NCBI GenBank assembly: GCA_958430865.1
Contig: CAUDNR010001558.1
Span: 23,784 to 87,783 of the forward strand
Direction: 5' to 3'
DNA: 64,000 nt
DNA from: Entrophospora sp. SA101
Lineage: Eukaryota; Glomeromycota; Glomeromycetes; Entrophosporales; Entrophosporaceae
Made by a program: the position numbers and the translations under genes. Below the pieces are notes generated by a model that worked only from the letters and a program-made list of their open reading frames with translations, searched no databases and had not been told where the DNA came from. Of this stretch, positions 45,613 through 57,342 are shown piece by piece (the stretch's first letter is position 1; each line of letters begins with the position of its first letter).

Positions 45613-47269
45613 TTAAGTTTATCATAATAAATATCAGAGTTTATATATATCCTTTTTGATCAGATTTATATTTTATAATACATAATCGTTATATGGTCTT
45701 TAACCATTTATTATTTATATTAAGAAATGAATAAATGAACTAAAAAAATTAGCATGATTTAGAAATGGAATACAGTCTTTCAAATTTGTTGCTATTAGGT
45801 CAAAAATGCCGAAAATAAGCCTTGACTTAAAGTAAAAATTATGCTTAATATTAATATGAAAATAACTTCTCGGATAATGCTAAGCTTTCCAGTACTATTA
45901 CTACTATTATATTATCATTGTTTACTGTTATTATTATTATACTAATATCTCCTAATTCACTATCACTATTACTATTTAATGGTTCTTATTGCTAGGATTT
46001 CTATTCGAATATGATTATTTGTTATGAATTTGAGTATTTGAATTGCACTGAAAGTTTATTCAAATAAATGAATAAGAATTTCTATTATGAATAGAAACTC
46101 TAACTATTGCTATTGCTTTCTTTATTATTATTTTTTATCTTGCTACAAGCATGTATGTTTTTTTTGTCATTCTAAATAATGCAGATGGACTCATCTAAGT
46201 GTCTATAAACTGAATCTGCACTAAAATTCCAGACATAAAAATGAATGTTACGATAATTTTTTTTATCATATTAACCGACTAAGTCATTTAAAGATTCTTT
46301 ATCACTAGTGAGAAATTAAAATCATTTATTTAATTGGCACAAAACTAATTAATATTTTCATAATAGCTGCAAAAAGGAAATTTTTTGTTTTGTACAGAAT
46401 AAGTACACACTTTACACACTTGTAGTAGTAGTATTATAATGGTATCGCATAATAATATATTGGTGCCGTCCAAAAAGGTTCAATTTATTATATAATTTTT
46501 AAAAATTTCATTGTATATAACAAATTCATGTTTCTTTACTATGTTACAACTATTATTACAACAAAACTATATTCATAAAATCAAAACACGTTCGAATTGT
46601 CTTTAGCACATGAATGATATTTAATCATGCATAATAGTAAATGCACAATAAACCCCGCTCTTGAATTGCTTTAGTATCTGAGTTTGAAACATAGTACATT
46701 AGACAGGTTTTTGTGCAAGTTTTAAATTTGAGTAATAAAAATAGAAAACAAAGAAAAAGAATAATGTTAAAGTTCTTAATCTATCATTAGAGTTTAGCAA
46801 TGGGATGAATTTTTTTTTTTGATATTGAAGTTGTTCTTTAAATAATAATTTTTATTCAAAATAGCACAAATTTACACAATAATAGTAATAGACATTCTTG
46901 TTTAAAGAATAATTATTTTTTGAAATATATAGTAGGGTGCTGTATTTCTTTAAAAAAACCCAATTGTAAAGGAAATGTATTGTATACTTGCAGTTTTATA
47001 TCTTGATAGAATGTATTCTAACAATCCATGAAAGTCACTTATAGGCAAATCAAATCAAATGACTTTGAGATGAAATCCATTCCATGGCTCTTGATTATCA
47101 TGTAGCAAAACGATCACAAATATTTTTAATGCTTTAATTCGTGGATCATTTCATATCCGTGAACTAATTTTGCTGTCTATAATCTCTTGGATTCCTAGTA
47201 AAGATAGATACATGTTAATAACAAGATCAAGTAAATTTAACATCTATTAGTATTTATATTTCTTACGCT
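45613..47269. other. spacer with repeat copy
   Basis: Block 45990-46100 is a diverged copy of the 361-560 repeat. The rest is AT-rich without recognised genes. Confidence 0.4.
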
Positions 47270-47990
47270 TTTCCCTTCAGAGATGTCATTCAATTCTTCA
47301 ATAACCTCTAATGCATTCTCAACATCCTTTGAAAGAGTTTGTTCGGCTAAATCAACATGCATCTTACTCCAAGGTGTTAACCAAATATGACACTAAGTTA
47401 GCCTTGATGACTTAGCTGTTGCATGATGACCAGTATAATCATAAACTCCTTTGATATGTTTCCATTATCTTCAAACATAATTTCACACATATTTTTCATC
47501 ATCTTGTCTTGTATAACACTTTGATAAATTATTACAAAGCTTCTTGAAAACATGAGTTGGGTCACTAATGAAAAACCATGGATTTCCTTTAATTGGGATT
47601 CATTGCTTTATGCCATAGCCATAAATCATGCTCACTATTTTTCGGTCTTTATTAATTGAAAGATTACCTTCGATGACAGGTCTTAGAAAATTCCTATCAA
47701 CAATAATGCCTTCAGTAAATTCCTGGTAGAATTTTTGAACTGTAAATTTTCTACAAGCAATCAATGTTTGAATTTAAAATTTTAGCAGAATAAGAATTAC
47801 CTTCTTCCTGTAACAATTCCACAATACCACCAACAGATTAGGTTGAAGCAACCAATCAAAACTTTTTATATGATTCGATTCTTACTAGCACAATCACAAA
47901 CCGAACCACAGACAGGTATGGATTTCAATGCATTCCAGATTTACTGCAAGGCCAAATTGGCAATGTCAGCCGGTAGAAAACCCTAGTTGC
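47270..47990 (-). pseudogene. P-element/THAP9-like transposase relic
   Basis: Minus-strand fragments in shifting frames: near 47900 a degraded VCGSVCDCASKNR block; then GNPWFFISDPTHVFKKLCNN (D-P-x-H motif of THAP9/P-element transposases), WKHIKGVYDYTGHHATAKSS, and last WLTPWSKMHVDLAEQTLSKD with VENALEVIEELNDISEG. Order and motifs suit the THAP9/P superfamily RNase-H-like core and the region after it. Multiple stops and shifts; not functional. Confidence 0.65.
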
Positions 47991-48074
47991 TAACACTTAA
48001 GAAAATTTTTATCAAATGAATTATTTATTCTTACTGAAAAATTCAATTTAAAATATAAAAATTTAATTAAATAT

Positions 48075-48365
48075 ATAATTAACCAACTTATTGATCAAAC
48101 AGTTTACAATTTCCCTCAAAAATAATATATTATGAAGGTCGTATTGACTCAGTCTATTTCTTTTCTACGAATACATTTCCAGTTGAGGAAAACAACCTCT
48201 CAGACGGAACTGAGTTGCTGGTATAGCTAAGTAAATCCTAGCTTGAAGTAGAACCACCTTTTTCTGATTCCACCAAAGGAGTGGATTTTCTTCTAATGAT
48301 AATTTTTGTAATGTTAAAATCAAATTCAAGTTCAGGTTTATATTTTTAGAAATGCTATTATACAT
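48075..48365 (-). pseudogene. hAT transposase dimerisation-domain relic
   Basis: Reads LEENPLLWWNQKK, then ARIYLAIPATQF, and after a shift and stop NRLSQYDLHNILFLRE. N-P-L-x-W-W, Y-L-A-I-P-A-T and the final F-L-R/K-E are the hallmarks of the hAT C-terminal dimerisation domain. Distinct from the relic at the window start, which belongs to a different hAT subfamily. Confidence 0.8.
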
Positions 48366-48717
48366 AATTATAATAAATCTTTTATACCAGCACAGGAATG
48401 TATTGTAACACCACGGATTTTGTTTGTTGATATGCCTGTTGCTTTACAGGCACATAATCTTCTCCATAAATGATTTTTAAATCTTGGGTTGCTAAGATAT
48501 GTCTAACACAACAAATCAAAGGTCCTTCAAGAGAAACTTCAAACAAAAAAATTTGAATGTGATTATTTTATATTCATAAATCCAATGTAATTATTATTAT
48601 CAATATTTATTAACTTAAAAAAAAAAAACGTGTGAATCTTTAACAAAAGAAGGCTCTTTCTTATACCTGATAAAATAATGATGATGATGATGATAAATGA
48701 TAAAAATAATAACTTAC

Positions 48718-48850
48718 CTGTAGAATTCGTAAAGAATGTGTTTTCTTTTTTGTTGATTATTAGGTTGTAGATAAATTTCTGTTCATCAAATAATTCAATA
48801 TCTGAAGAGCTTGGTTGTTTGATATTTGAAGAAGTGGTTGAGTTGGTCAA
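48718..48850 (-). pseudogene. PIF1-like helicase N-terminal exon fragment
   Basis: ATG at 48850 leads to DEQKFIYNLIINKKENTFFT with NSTG, ending in a GTAAGT donor. This resembles helicase motif I of PIF1 (E-Q...F-x-T-G-x-x-G), with Asn-Ser-Thr-Gly where Gly-Ser-Ala-Gly is usual. No following Walker A exon (G-K-S/T) was found. Likely a Helitron piece. Confidence 0.5.
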
Positions 48851-49599
48851 ATTGATTTTTTAATGTAGTCTAAGAGGTTGATGCTGTTGAGAAGTAGGGG
48901 GAAAAGAAAATGCTCCAATAATATTAGATTTAAATAATGCACCATTATTTTTAATATTTATAACTAGAGTGACAACAAGTGACGATAACCACCATTCTTT
49001 TTGATAATAATACTTATAACACTTACCCTCTAACTACTCTATATTCTTATTCTATTATTACTTTTATTCTTTTTTTAAAAAATGCCAAATCAAAACATCA
49101 ATTATTCGCGCTGTGTCGTACAAAGATCGAATTTTATTTTTTTTTGGGAAACAATTTATTTTTGACAAGGTATAAGATGGCAAAACGTGAGCGATGTTTC
49201 TCGATTTAATTTTTCCAAAGATGTGCTGTTTATAAGTATTTTTTTTTTATTTGTATTGATTTATATTTTTTTAATGAATATTTTATAAATAAATATCAGT
49301 CTTATAAATATTATAATTGAAATTGAAATCAAAATGCAGAGCAGAATTTACTGGAAGATTCTTATCAAGATAATGAACAATTGGTATTTTTTTTTTGTAA
49401 TCAATATTATTATTATTATAAATATTTAATCATAAGAAAATGTCAAGGAAACACAACTGTTGAAAGCTGTTTCTAGACAATTTAGAAATATTTACATTTT
49501 AAATTAGTATTAAAATTGATTAACATATCCACCGATTTTTGCAACATTTTAGGGCACATTTATAAAAATTTCTAAGGGGTTACTATATAGAATTAGAAG
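48851..49599. other. spacer
   Basis: AT-rich. A sequence around 49522-49570 (CATATCCACCGATTTTTGCA, then TTTTAGGGCACATTT) recurs at 62325-62390 and is probably part of a dispersed element. Confidence 0.4.
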
Positions 49600-49609
49600 N
49601 NNNNNNNNN
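49600..49609. other. assembly gap (10 N)
   Basis: Ten N characters mark a scaffold join. Its true size is unknown. It interrupts the transposon ORF on the minus strand. Confidence 0.99.
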
Positions 49610-49611
49610 TA

Positions 49612-50290
49612 AACCATTTCGAAAATGTTGACAAGTATCACACAAGTCAGTCCTTGGACTCATAATTTGAATTTCTGGTGTCAATTTATGTCATAATTTT
49701 CTGAAAACATCATATTTTAAGGATTTCAATTTGTCCAGACCATCTAGAAAATATCTGTGGACTGATTTGTAACTCATTTCAGCTGGCAAGAATACAATTG
49801 ATTGAGTTATTATATTGTTACTTCTGCCTGGACTTGGTAAGCCATAAACTTCTGCATAATTTTCCAGAAAATTCTTTACTACTTCAGCAACATTTTTATC
49901 AATCACCATTTAGTTTTTCATTGAGGCATTCTTTTGATATTACCATGAATTCTTGGTAAATGACCATTATTTATTAGATGATTTCTGATATGTTCAAAAT
50001 AAGTTCTACCAATCCCTAGCATATTGAGATAAGTTTCTTGACAAAGGAGTGTATTGTGATCCCAGTGATAGAAAGTTTTTTTGTTAGATCTGGTTTTCTT
50101 TTTAAGGCGTCTACTAGTGCTATTAATCCACCATCCATGGCTTTAAGTTGGGCCATTAAAAATATGTCTTGTTCTAATTTAGTGAGAGCTTGAAAGGATT
50201 CACTTAATTCTGCAAATCCTTCTTTGGGGATTCTTGAAGAACAACCACATTTACAACCTTTTTCTAAAAAATCAATTGTTTATTGATATT
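49612..50290 (-). pseudogene. repeat-encoded protein (transposon), broken
   Basis: Minus-strand fragments in order: KGCKCGCSSRIPKEGFAELS, HWDHNTLLCQETYLNMLGIG with RTYFEHIRNHL, LPRIHGNIKRMP, then EVVKNFLENYAEVYGLPSPG, IVFLPAEMSYKSVHRYFLDG and LTPEIQIMSPRTDLCDTCQH up to the N gap. The H-G-N block followed by N-Y-A-x-x-x-G-L-P and a late C-D-T-C marks a high-copy transposon protein family of metazoans and mycorrhizal fungi whose superfamily I cannot name with certainty. Frameshifts and stops show it is dead, at least as assembled. Confidence 0.6.
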
Positions 50291-52620
50291 CATTAGAACC
50301 ATTATATTTATTATTATTTTTCATATACACCTATCCTATATATAATTTTATAATTTTATGTTCACTTTGTAGGTATTCATTTATTTTAAAATTGAAGAGA
50401 TTCTAAAATTGGTCCTGTGGTGATGAGCAAAAGAATTAAATTTGAATGGATCTGCAAATAAATATCAGAAATATAAAAATCCTCAACTGGTTCCATGAAA
50501 AATAATTAAGTTATTTATTATTACTAAAAATGGATAAGATAAATTATCTTGAGACCTGAAATTTATTCAACCAAAACAGATAAACAAATAAATGATGATC
50601 ATTTTATTTGTAGAGAATTATTGATATTTTTGAAAAAAAAAAATCATTGAAATTACTATTTGATTTACAAAATAATAATAATAATTGATCAGACTAAAAT
50701 TGACAAACAAATAAATAAAAGAGAATTATTGTTATTTCTAAAAAAACGATTAAAGAAAATCATTGTTTTGTGTTAATTATACTAAAACAGTAAAACAGGT
50801 TTTTTATTTTAAAATTAGTGTTGTATGTAGTAGTAGTTTCATGCAAATTTCAATTTCCTATATTTCTTATTATTATTTTTAATTGATAATCAATCAATCA
50901 ATCATCTTTATACAAGTTGATTGATATTTTTTTTGTAGATAAATCATGTGCATTTTTGCTGAACTTATTTAAATCTACTAAAATAAAAACAAAGCAAATT
51001 TTTAAATTTATTTTTTATCATAAAAGGAAATAAAGAAAATATGATTGATTTTGGACTGAAATTGATTATCAAAAACATTTTCACTAATATTTTTTAAAAA
51101 AAACATTAATTAAAAAAATCCTTTAACAAATTTAAAACAAATATCATTACAAAAAACTAATTTTTTATAAATTGACTACCACTTGTGTGATTGATTTCAA
51201 TCATTAACCTTCAGAATTATTGAAATTAATGGCATTACAAAAGTGGATTAAAATAATAAATTTTTAATATAAATAATTATATAGATAATACTTAGCTTTT
51301 TGTTGTCATCTAATCCTTTTCTCATATACAAATTCCTTTGTCCTCACATTCATCACAATGATGATTCAATACATTTGATATCATCATTGACATAACAAAC
51401 AATTGCATCACCCAAGTAGTAATAACACCAAGGTCATGCATAAATGAAACTTTTAATAATGTGTCTACCCAGATCTCTGGTGTTCACAAGAATAAATAAA
51501 TAGGAAGGATAATAAAAAATTATTTTCCCTTCCTGTTGTATGGTTTCTTATGAATAATAAATCTGATGTTGATTACAGGTGTCAGATTTAATAAATTTTT
51601 CCTATCACAAACATGCAGGACGGTGCAATGCACATTTCAGCACTACAGAAATTTTTCCATAAGTGAAAAAGTCCTGAACATGTTGGAAGGTTGTCAAAAA
51701 CTTTCCATATCTTCCACTCAGGCCAGACTTGGCTGTGTCATATGAACATTGATTGATGGGAATTGACACTTGTGACATCTGGGCTATTTGGGCAAAAACC
51801 CATGCCTCTATCCAAAATTATAATTTGGTTAAAACAGAGAATTTAAAAAATAATTAATTTATATAGAATGGACACTATTTTATAACTTTCCTCTTGATGT
51901 CAAAACATGTTTATCCGAGTATTGCCAGCTCAGGTGCTGTGAGGGAAGGTTCATGCAAGTGTCATTGATGTTGATGCAATCTCTATAAATTCCAGGGCCA
52001 TGCTCCCCCTCCCCGGAGTTTGGTTGCATCATCATATCATCAGGGGGCGCAGGTCAGATTAACCTTGTGAATATGAGGAACATGCGAGAATGACTGTATG
52101 TGTTTATGGTAGAGTGTGTACTTGGATATCTGTAAAATCGAATATTACATATCGAAATGTTTCGTTATCGAATTGTTTTTCAACAGTTATGTTGCTTTGA
52201 CATCATCTTATAATTGTTTATTATTATTTAATGTTAATGTTAAATAATCATTATATGAAAAGTAAAATGATACTAATCGTTTATTTGTTGTCATCAAGAA
52301 TAATAATTACCTAAAAGTCATGACAAGTTCTGCTTCACGATTTGATTTCAATAATACATTTATAGAATAAAAGGCATACACATTCGATATACAAATACAA
52401 AAAAGAAAACGTATGCTCGCTGTCAATAAATAACACTCCTTTAGCAGAACCAACCAAGATGGCAAATACGAATGTCGTTATTTTAATTGTTTTTCCAAAA
52501 AAAAAAAAAAAAAACCCAACTGCGCGTCCCAATAACAATAGGAATTTTTGTACAACAACACACGCGTAATAATCAACTAACCAAACCTTTTGCATAGTGA
52601 AAAATTAATCAATAACAAGA
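50291..52620. other. long gene-free spacer
   Basis: No recognised gene. About 51540-52130 is less AT-rich than its surroundings (for example CTCCCCCTCCCCGGAG at about 52003) with no clear frame. It may be an old insertion or a non-coding transcript, but nothing supports either. Confidence 0.4.
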
Positions 52621-52622
52621 AA

Positions 52623-52863
52623 ATGCCCAACACCAACAAAGATATCAGAATAAAGAGACAAAATGGAAATGGTATTGCCCGCGATCGTGAGTAAGTGTTA
52701 TTTATTATTAGCTATTAAAATTTATTATAAGAATGATAGTCATTCTAGTTATAATACTAATTTTCGCAAAATAATAATAATAAATCTAGGAATGATAAGA
52801 AAGCAAGCAACTCGTTTCTTTTGGATATTTTATTCTTGATCGTTTTTTCTTGAATTGGACTTG
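52623..52863 (+). CDS. possible 43-aa single-pass protein
   Basis: Two exons (52623-52690, 52800-52863; GTAAGT donor, TCTAG acceptor) read MPNTNKDIRIKRQ...RDREN followed by a hydrophobic end, FLLDILFLIVFS. A basic N-terminus plus one C-terminal helix is the layout of RAMP4/SERP1 (Ysy6), the small ER tail-anchored protein, but the membrane segment is shorter than usual and ends early. Alternatively exon 1 could belong to the H4-like gene just downstream. Weak call. Confidence 0.3.
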
Positions 52864-52892
52864 AATTTAATTTATAATTTACCTTTTTTTAG

Positions 52893-53208
52893 CAATTAAT
52901 AATAAACACAATTCACAATTATGGTGAATCAAGTAATGTGCCGAATGATGTAATTTTAAAGGTCCTTGAAAATGAAAAAGAAGCAGTAAATAAAGTCAAA
53001 GATTCTTTAGGAAAACTTGGACAAACTTTTTAACAAATACATCGATGAATCTGATAATATCTCTGAAACATACGAATATGAAGTAGAAGAGGTGAGAATT
53101 TAACAAGCTTTTTGATTATTGATATGTTTTTCAACTAATTTAATTCCTAAATATTACAACAAAAGAACAATAATGGTTTTGGAACAACTGATAACACAAC
53201 AACAACTG

Positions 53209-53245
<37 letters not shown>

Positions 53246-53731
53246 CTTCATTGATGATACTGATGATATACCTACCGTTCTTACCACTACAACCACAGAA
53301 AGAAAAGGAGGAGTGAAATACCGTCGTAAGACATTTAAAGAAAATATTCAGGGAATTACTAAGCCGGCAATTAGGAGGTTAACACGAAGAGGTGGTGTTA
53401 GGCGTATTTCTGAGCTTGTTTATGAGGAGACTCGAAGTGTATTAAAGATGTTTCTTGAAAACGTGATAAGAGTATGTAATGATAATAAATGTAAATAATA
53501 GTAATAGTAATAGTAATTTACTTTTCTACTATGAATATCATCCTTTAGGACACTGTGACGTACACAGAATATGCAAGATGCAAGACAGTCACGTCTTTAG
53601 ATGTCGGTTAGTTATCATTCAAATGCTATTTTTTAATGTTTTTTTGAAAAATTTTTTTTTTAATTTACTATCTATATATAGTATACGCGCTTAAGAGACA
53701 AGGAGTAACTCTCTATGGGTTTAATAGATAA
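52893..53731 (+). CDS. divergent histone H4 variant with long N-terminal extension
   Basis: Exons: 52893-53091 (one frame break inside), 53166-53471, 53549-53606, 53682-53731. The last three give a complete H4 fold: [72 protein letters not shown]. In place of the standard H4 tail there is an Asn/Thr-rich linker with a ten-residue Asn run. Upstream is a charged helical region ([20 protein letters not shown], then [18 protein letters not shown]). The phase between 53091 and 53166 matches, so the extension belongs to the same message. The upstream exon reaches TAA after QTF at a T-run (about 53028-53033); an alternative acceptor at 53010 avoids this. Several substitutions at sites normally invariant in H4 (for example Glu in RISELVYEE) suggest a specialised variant. 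The start codon was not fixed. Confidence 0.8.
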
Positions 53732-54930
53732 AATTAGATGCATTTGTGTTTTAAGTAAAGATATAATAATGAAACTATTGTTGTTGTGATATTGCAAATT
53801 AATTAAAATCTTAAAATAATAATAAAAATATGTGATTGGTAATAATTAATCATCGTGATAGGTTTTTGATTATACAAATCAACATTCATAATAAAGAATC
53901 TATATTTAGTCTTTTAGAAATCAATTGCATCTATGTAATTCTGTGTGACATAATATTCACTTTGTCTGATTTTGTTGCAGCATGCCCCATATTATGAAAT
54001 TTTGTACTTAGATTATGCAAAGTCACATGAAATCATGCAAAGATTTGTGGGTAGAACTTGGGTTTCAAAATGTAAAAATTTTCACTTTCTTATATTAAAA
54101 TAAATAGTTTACTCTTGGGCAGCTGTGGATTCCATGTAGAATACATGTATGAATTTTATGAAAAAAATTAATAGAATTGCAACATTACAAAAAAATGTAG
54201 CTAGCTTTAATGGTAATTCTCAACTATTTTTATGGTAATTTTATTATTTTAAATTCAGAAAAAAATCTTGTTAGAATTATTCATTGTTATAAATTCAGTT
54301 TAGCATGCTGCAGAATAATAAGTGATCCAACTTTGCATAGCATTCATTACCTGTATGAAAAAAAACTTTGCAAAATGATAATTATTTTTTAGAAAATTTT
54401 GTTCCACCTTCATCCTTTTTCAAATTGACTATAGAAATTATTTATTAGCAAAATTATTTCTTTGAAATAAATTTCTTTTATATCGGGCTAATAAGGAAAA
54501 ATAAATATAATATGTGGTATATCCATCTAATGGCTGACAGAAGGTCAATATGCTAGATCTTTACTTAACGTGGGTAAAAAAAATTACTCCGGTGCAAATT
54601 CTCAAAAGCAGAAGCAACTAAACCTCATTCACAAACTTCTATTTATGTAACCTTTTACAACATACAGTATATATTTTTTACTATTTAGGAAAAATTGCTT
54701 TCCGATGCAAAATGGTAAATATAATGTAAATCAAAAGTCTATAATGGTTATTATTGAACAATAATTTATTATTGTTATATTGCTAAAAATCTGAAAACGG
54801 GGGGGGGGGTAATTTAATACCAATATAAAAGAATCTTTAATTTGAAATATATATATATGAATTTTTATTTTTTTAAAAAAAAAATAACGGACAATTTTGG
54901 ATTCCGTGATCTCTCTTAAGTTTAATACCC
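53732..54930. other. spacer
   Basis: AT-rich DNA without a recognised gene. A G-run of ten lies at about 54801-54810. Confidence 0.4.
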
Positions 54931-54941
54931 TGGATCTGCAT

Positions 54942-55070
54942 AGAATTGGCAAATTGACTGGTCTATTGACATTAATAAAATACTAAATATGATTAAAAAG
55001 TGTTATGTTAATGGACCCGATGGACCACCAATGAACCATTAATGGACTGTACATTTGCCAAACCCTTGGA
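54942..55070. mobile_element. second copy of the 16556 MITE family
   Basis: Shares TTGGCAAATTGACTGGTC at the left, AATGGACC-GATGGACCACCAAT in the middle and ACATTTGCCAAACCC at the right. It lacks about 30 bp present in the 16556 copy. Flanks TGGATCTGCAT (54931-54941) and TGGTCTGCAT (55071-55080) look like a slightly eroded target duplication of about 11 bp. Confidence 0.78.
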
Positions 55071-55080
55071 TGGTCTGCAT

Positions 55081-55499
55081 ATTAAATTTCTACTTAATAA
55101 TGTAAAATAAACAGAATGTTATAATAATGATGCATGTAATTGTAATAGTCAGCAATACATTCACAATTTAATCCAACATACTGCTAGCTATGTCTTGGCG
55201 AATGCTAATGATTAAAGGTTATTTGTTAATGACTAATTCTGAAGTCATCATTCTTTAATCTTATAAATGACCTCATTCTTAATTATTTTCAAATAGGTAT
55301 AAAAGATCTTTGATTTGGAATTGAAAAACTATCAAATTTGATGAGTAATAATAATAATAAAAATCAAAATCAAAAATATTAACATGTCCAAAACGAAACA
55401 GATCAGAAGAGAATTCAAATGAGTTGCCTAAAATTATTTAATTAAAATTTAAATGTTAATAAATATTGACTAAAGCAGAGAAAAAAGTATAAAAAAAAA
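55081..55499. other. spacer upstream of pogo element
   Basis: AT-rich. Might hold the left end of the pogo element; no clear terminal repeat was identified. Confidence 0.35.
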
Positions 55500-56945
55500 G
55501 AACCAATCCAAATATTAAAGGAATTGATATTGCCCAAGAGTATGAAATATATACACAATCCGTTTTTAATATATATATTGGAGCAATCTTCTCAATGGTT
55601 AAATTATGATGCAAGTTCTTCAAGTGCTAGTCATCAATATAGAAATAAAACTTCTGATTATCCTGATATTGAAGAGGTAGCAAGAATATGGGTCGACCAA
55701 CTTTTGGCTAGAGATTTAACATTAATTGGTCCTAATTATTTCAAGAAAAAGCAAAAGAACTTGCTAATATTTTTGAAATTGATAATTTTAATGCTTCTAC
55801 AGGATGGTTAGCTAAAATTAAAAACAGAAATAATTTGCATAGCTATAAAAAAAGAGGCGGATCAATGAGTGCTCCTATTCATGAAATTGCTTCGACTTCA
55901 AGAAATCTTACAAGAATGATGTACGGAATTATGATGAGACTGCATTATTCTGGAGGTTAGAATCTAACAGGAAAATTGCTTATGCACCACTTCTAGGAAG
56001 AAAACGTCTTAATGATCGTATAATTGCTATGCTTACTTGCAGTTCAACTGGAGAAAAGCTTCCTTCCTTTTTATTCATAAACACGAAATCCAAGACCTTT
56101 GAGATGAATTAACTTCCAGTTGGTATTATTGGAATACTAAAACATGTATGCAAAGAAGCATCTTTAAACATTACCTAGAAAGGTTTAATAGTAAGATGGT
56201 TAGAAATATACTCTTGCTCTTAGATAATGCAAGCTCTCATAATGCCGAAACTACATCTATTTTATCAAATATTAAAGTTCATTTTCTTCCTCCTAATACT
56301 ACATCTATTCTACAACCTTTAGACCAAGGAATAATTTATAGTTTAAAGGTAATTAATTAATCGAATATATTTTTTTATTTTAATATAATATAAATTAATT
56401 TAATTAATTTTCAAATTTTTTATTTAAAATGAAAATTAGAACGTATCAAGAAGCAACAGTGAGTAATAATAACCAAATTTCTGAATTTTGTCTTGATGCT
56501 TGGAAACAAGTAACAATAAAACGATTGAAAATAGTTGGGAAAAAACTAATATAATTAATCAAAATACAACAACTAATTTGATGGTTAACGAAAATCAATC
56601 AGAAGTAAATGAAATAAACAAAACAGTTTGGTCACTCAACTTCCGTTTCAAGATCATTTATATGTCAATGGATATGCTACGATTGACAATCTTCTTGTTC
56701 GAAAAGAAATGACAACACAAGAAATCGTAAATATTGTAAAAGGTCAAAATGAAATTGATGATGACAATTATGAAACAGGTGAACCTGAACCAATGATCAC
56801 TGATATATAAACTATAAAAGCTCCGGAAATTGCATTTAAATATGCACAGCAAAAAATTTAGATATTGATTTTCAAGTAATTAAAAATGTCAAAAGATTAA
56901 AAAGTGAAATTTCCAAGAACAAGTGCAAACAAGAATGGGAGATTA
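55500..56945 (+). pseudogene. pogo/Tigger (CENP-B/DDE_1) transposase pseudogene
   Basis: Collinear fragments: a CENP-B-like N-terminal helix-turn-helix (KGIDIAQEYEIYTQ), the HTH_Tnp_Tc5 part (YPDIEEVARIWVDQLLARDL, then IFEIDNFNASTGWLAKIKNR), a decayed catalytic N-half (about 55950-56110), then RNILLLLDNASSHNAETTSI, KVHFLPPNTTSILQPLDQGI and IYSLK, the second DDE block with D-N-A-S-S-H. Finally comes an acidic tail (VTQLPFQDHLYVNGYATIDN). Frames change at about 55740, 55940, 56110 and 56360; an intron may explain the last. Cut-and-paste transposase; inactive as it stands. Confidence 0.88.
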
Positions 56946-57257
56946 TTTTATATAATGTCAACGATTTAAATGAATGAATTGTTTTTTTAAAAAATTTTAT
57001 CAACTGTATTTTATTATTATTATTTGTATTCATATTATTATTTAAATAAAATTTATTTTTTAACGTAACATGTATCACATAATAATAATAATAATTTAAT
57101 CGAAAGTTCGATTTTTACGGGATATTAATATTAGTTGGTTTAGCGAACAAATTTCCTGAAATAGAAACAAACATTCCATTATGCCGAGACAAAAAATTTT
57201 TTTGCCAATCATTCACGGTGGCGAGTACTAAAAATAATTTTGAGAAATTCTATCAAC
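56946..57257. other. spacer after pogo element
   Basis: AT-rich. AATCGAAAGTTCGATTTTTA at about 57098 is a small palindrome (TCGAAAGTTCGA) of unknown meaning. Confidence 0.35.
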
Positions 57258-57342
57258 CAATAATAACACACACTATTTTTTTAAAAGGTAGGACAAAAAG
57301 TGGCTTCTATATATTAAAATTTAGACCGAGCTAACTATAGAA
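57258..57342. mobile_element. right-end relic of the 28428 TIR family
   Basis: ACTATTTTTTTAAAAGGTAG and GACAAAAAGTGGCTTCTATA, then TTTAGACCGAGCTAACTATAG, match the right end of the 28428-28883 element with a roughly 25-bp internal loss. No left end was found nearby. Confidence 0.7.

Noticed and set aside
55524..55811. Stand-alone 95-codon gene
   Set aside because: It is the N-terminal part of the pogo transposase pseudogene with chance in-frame starts.
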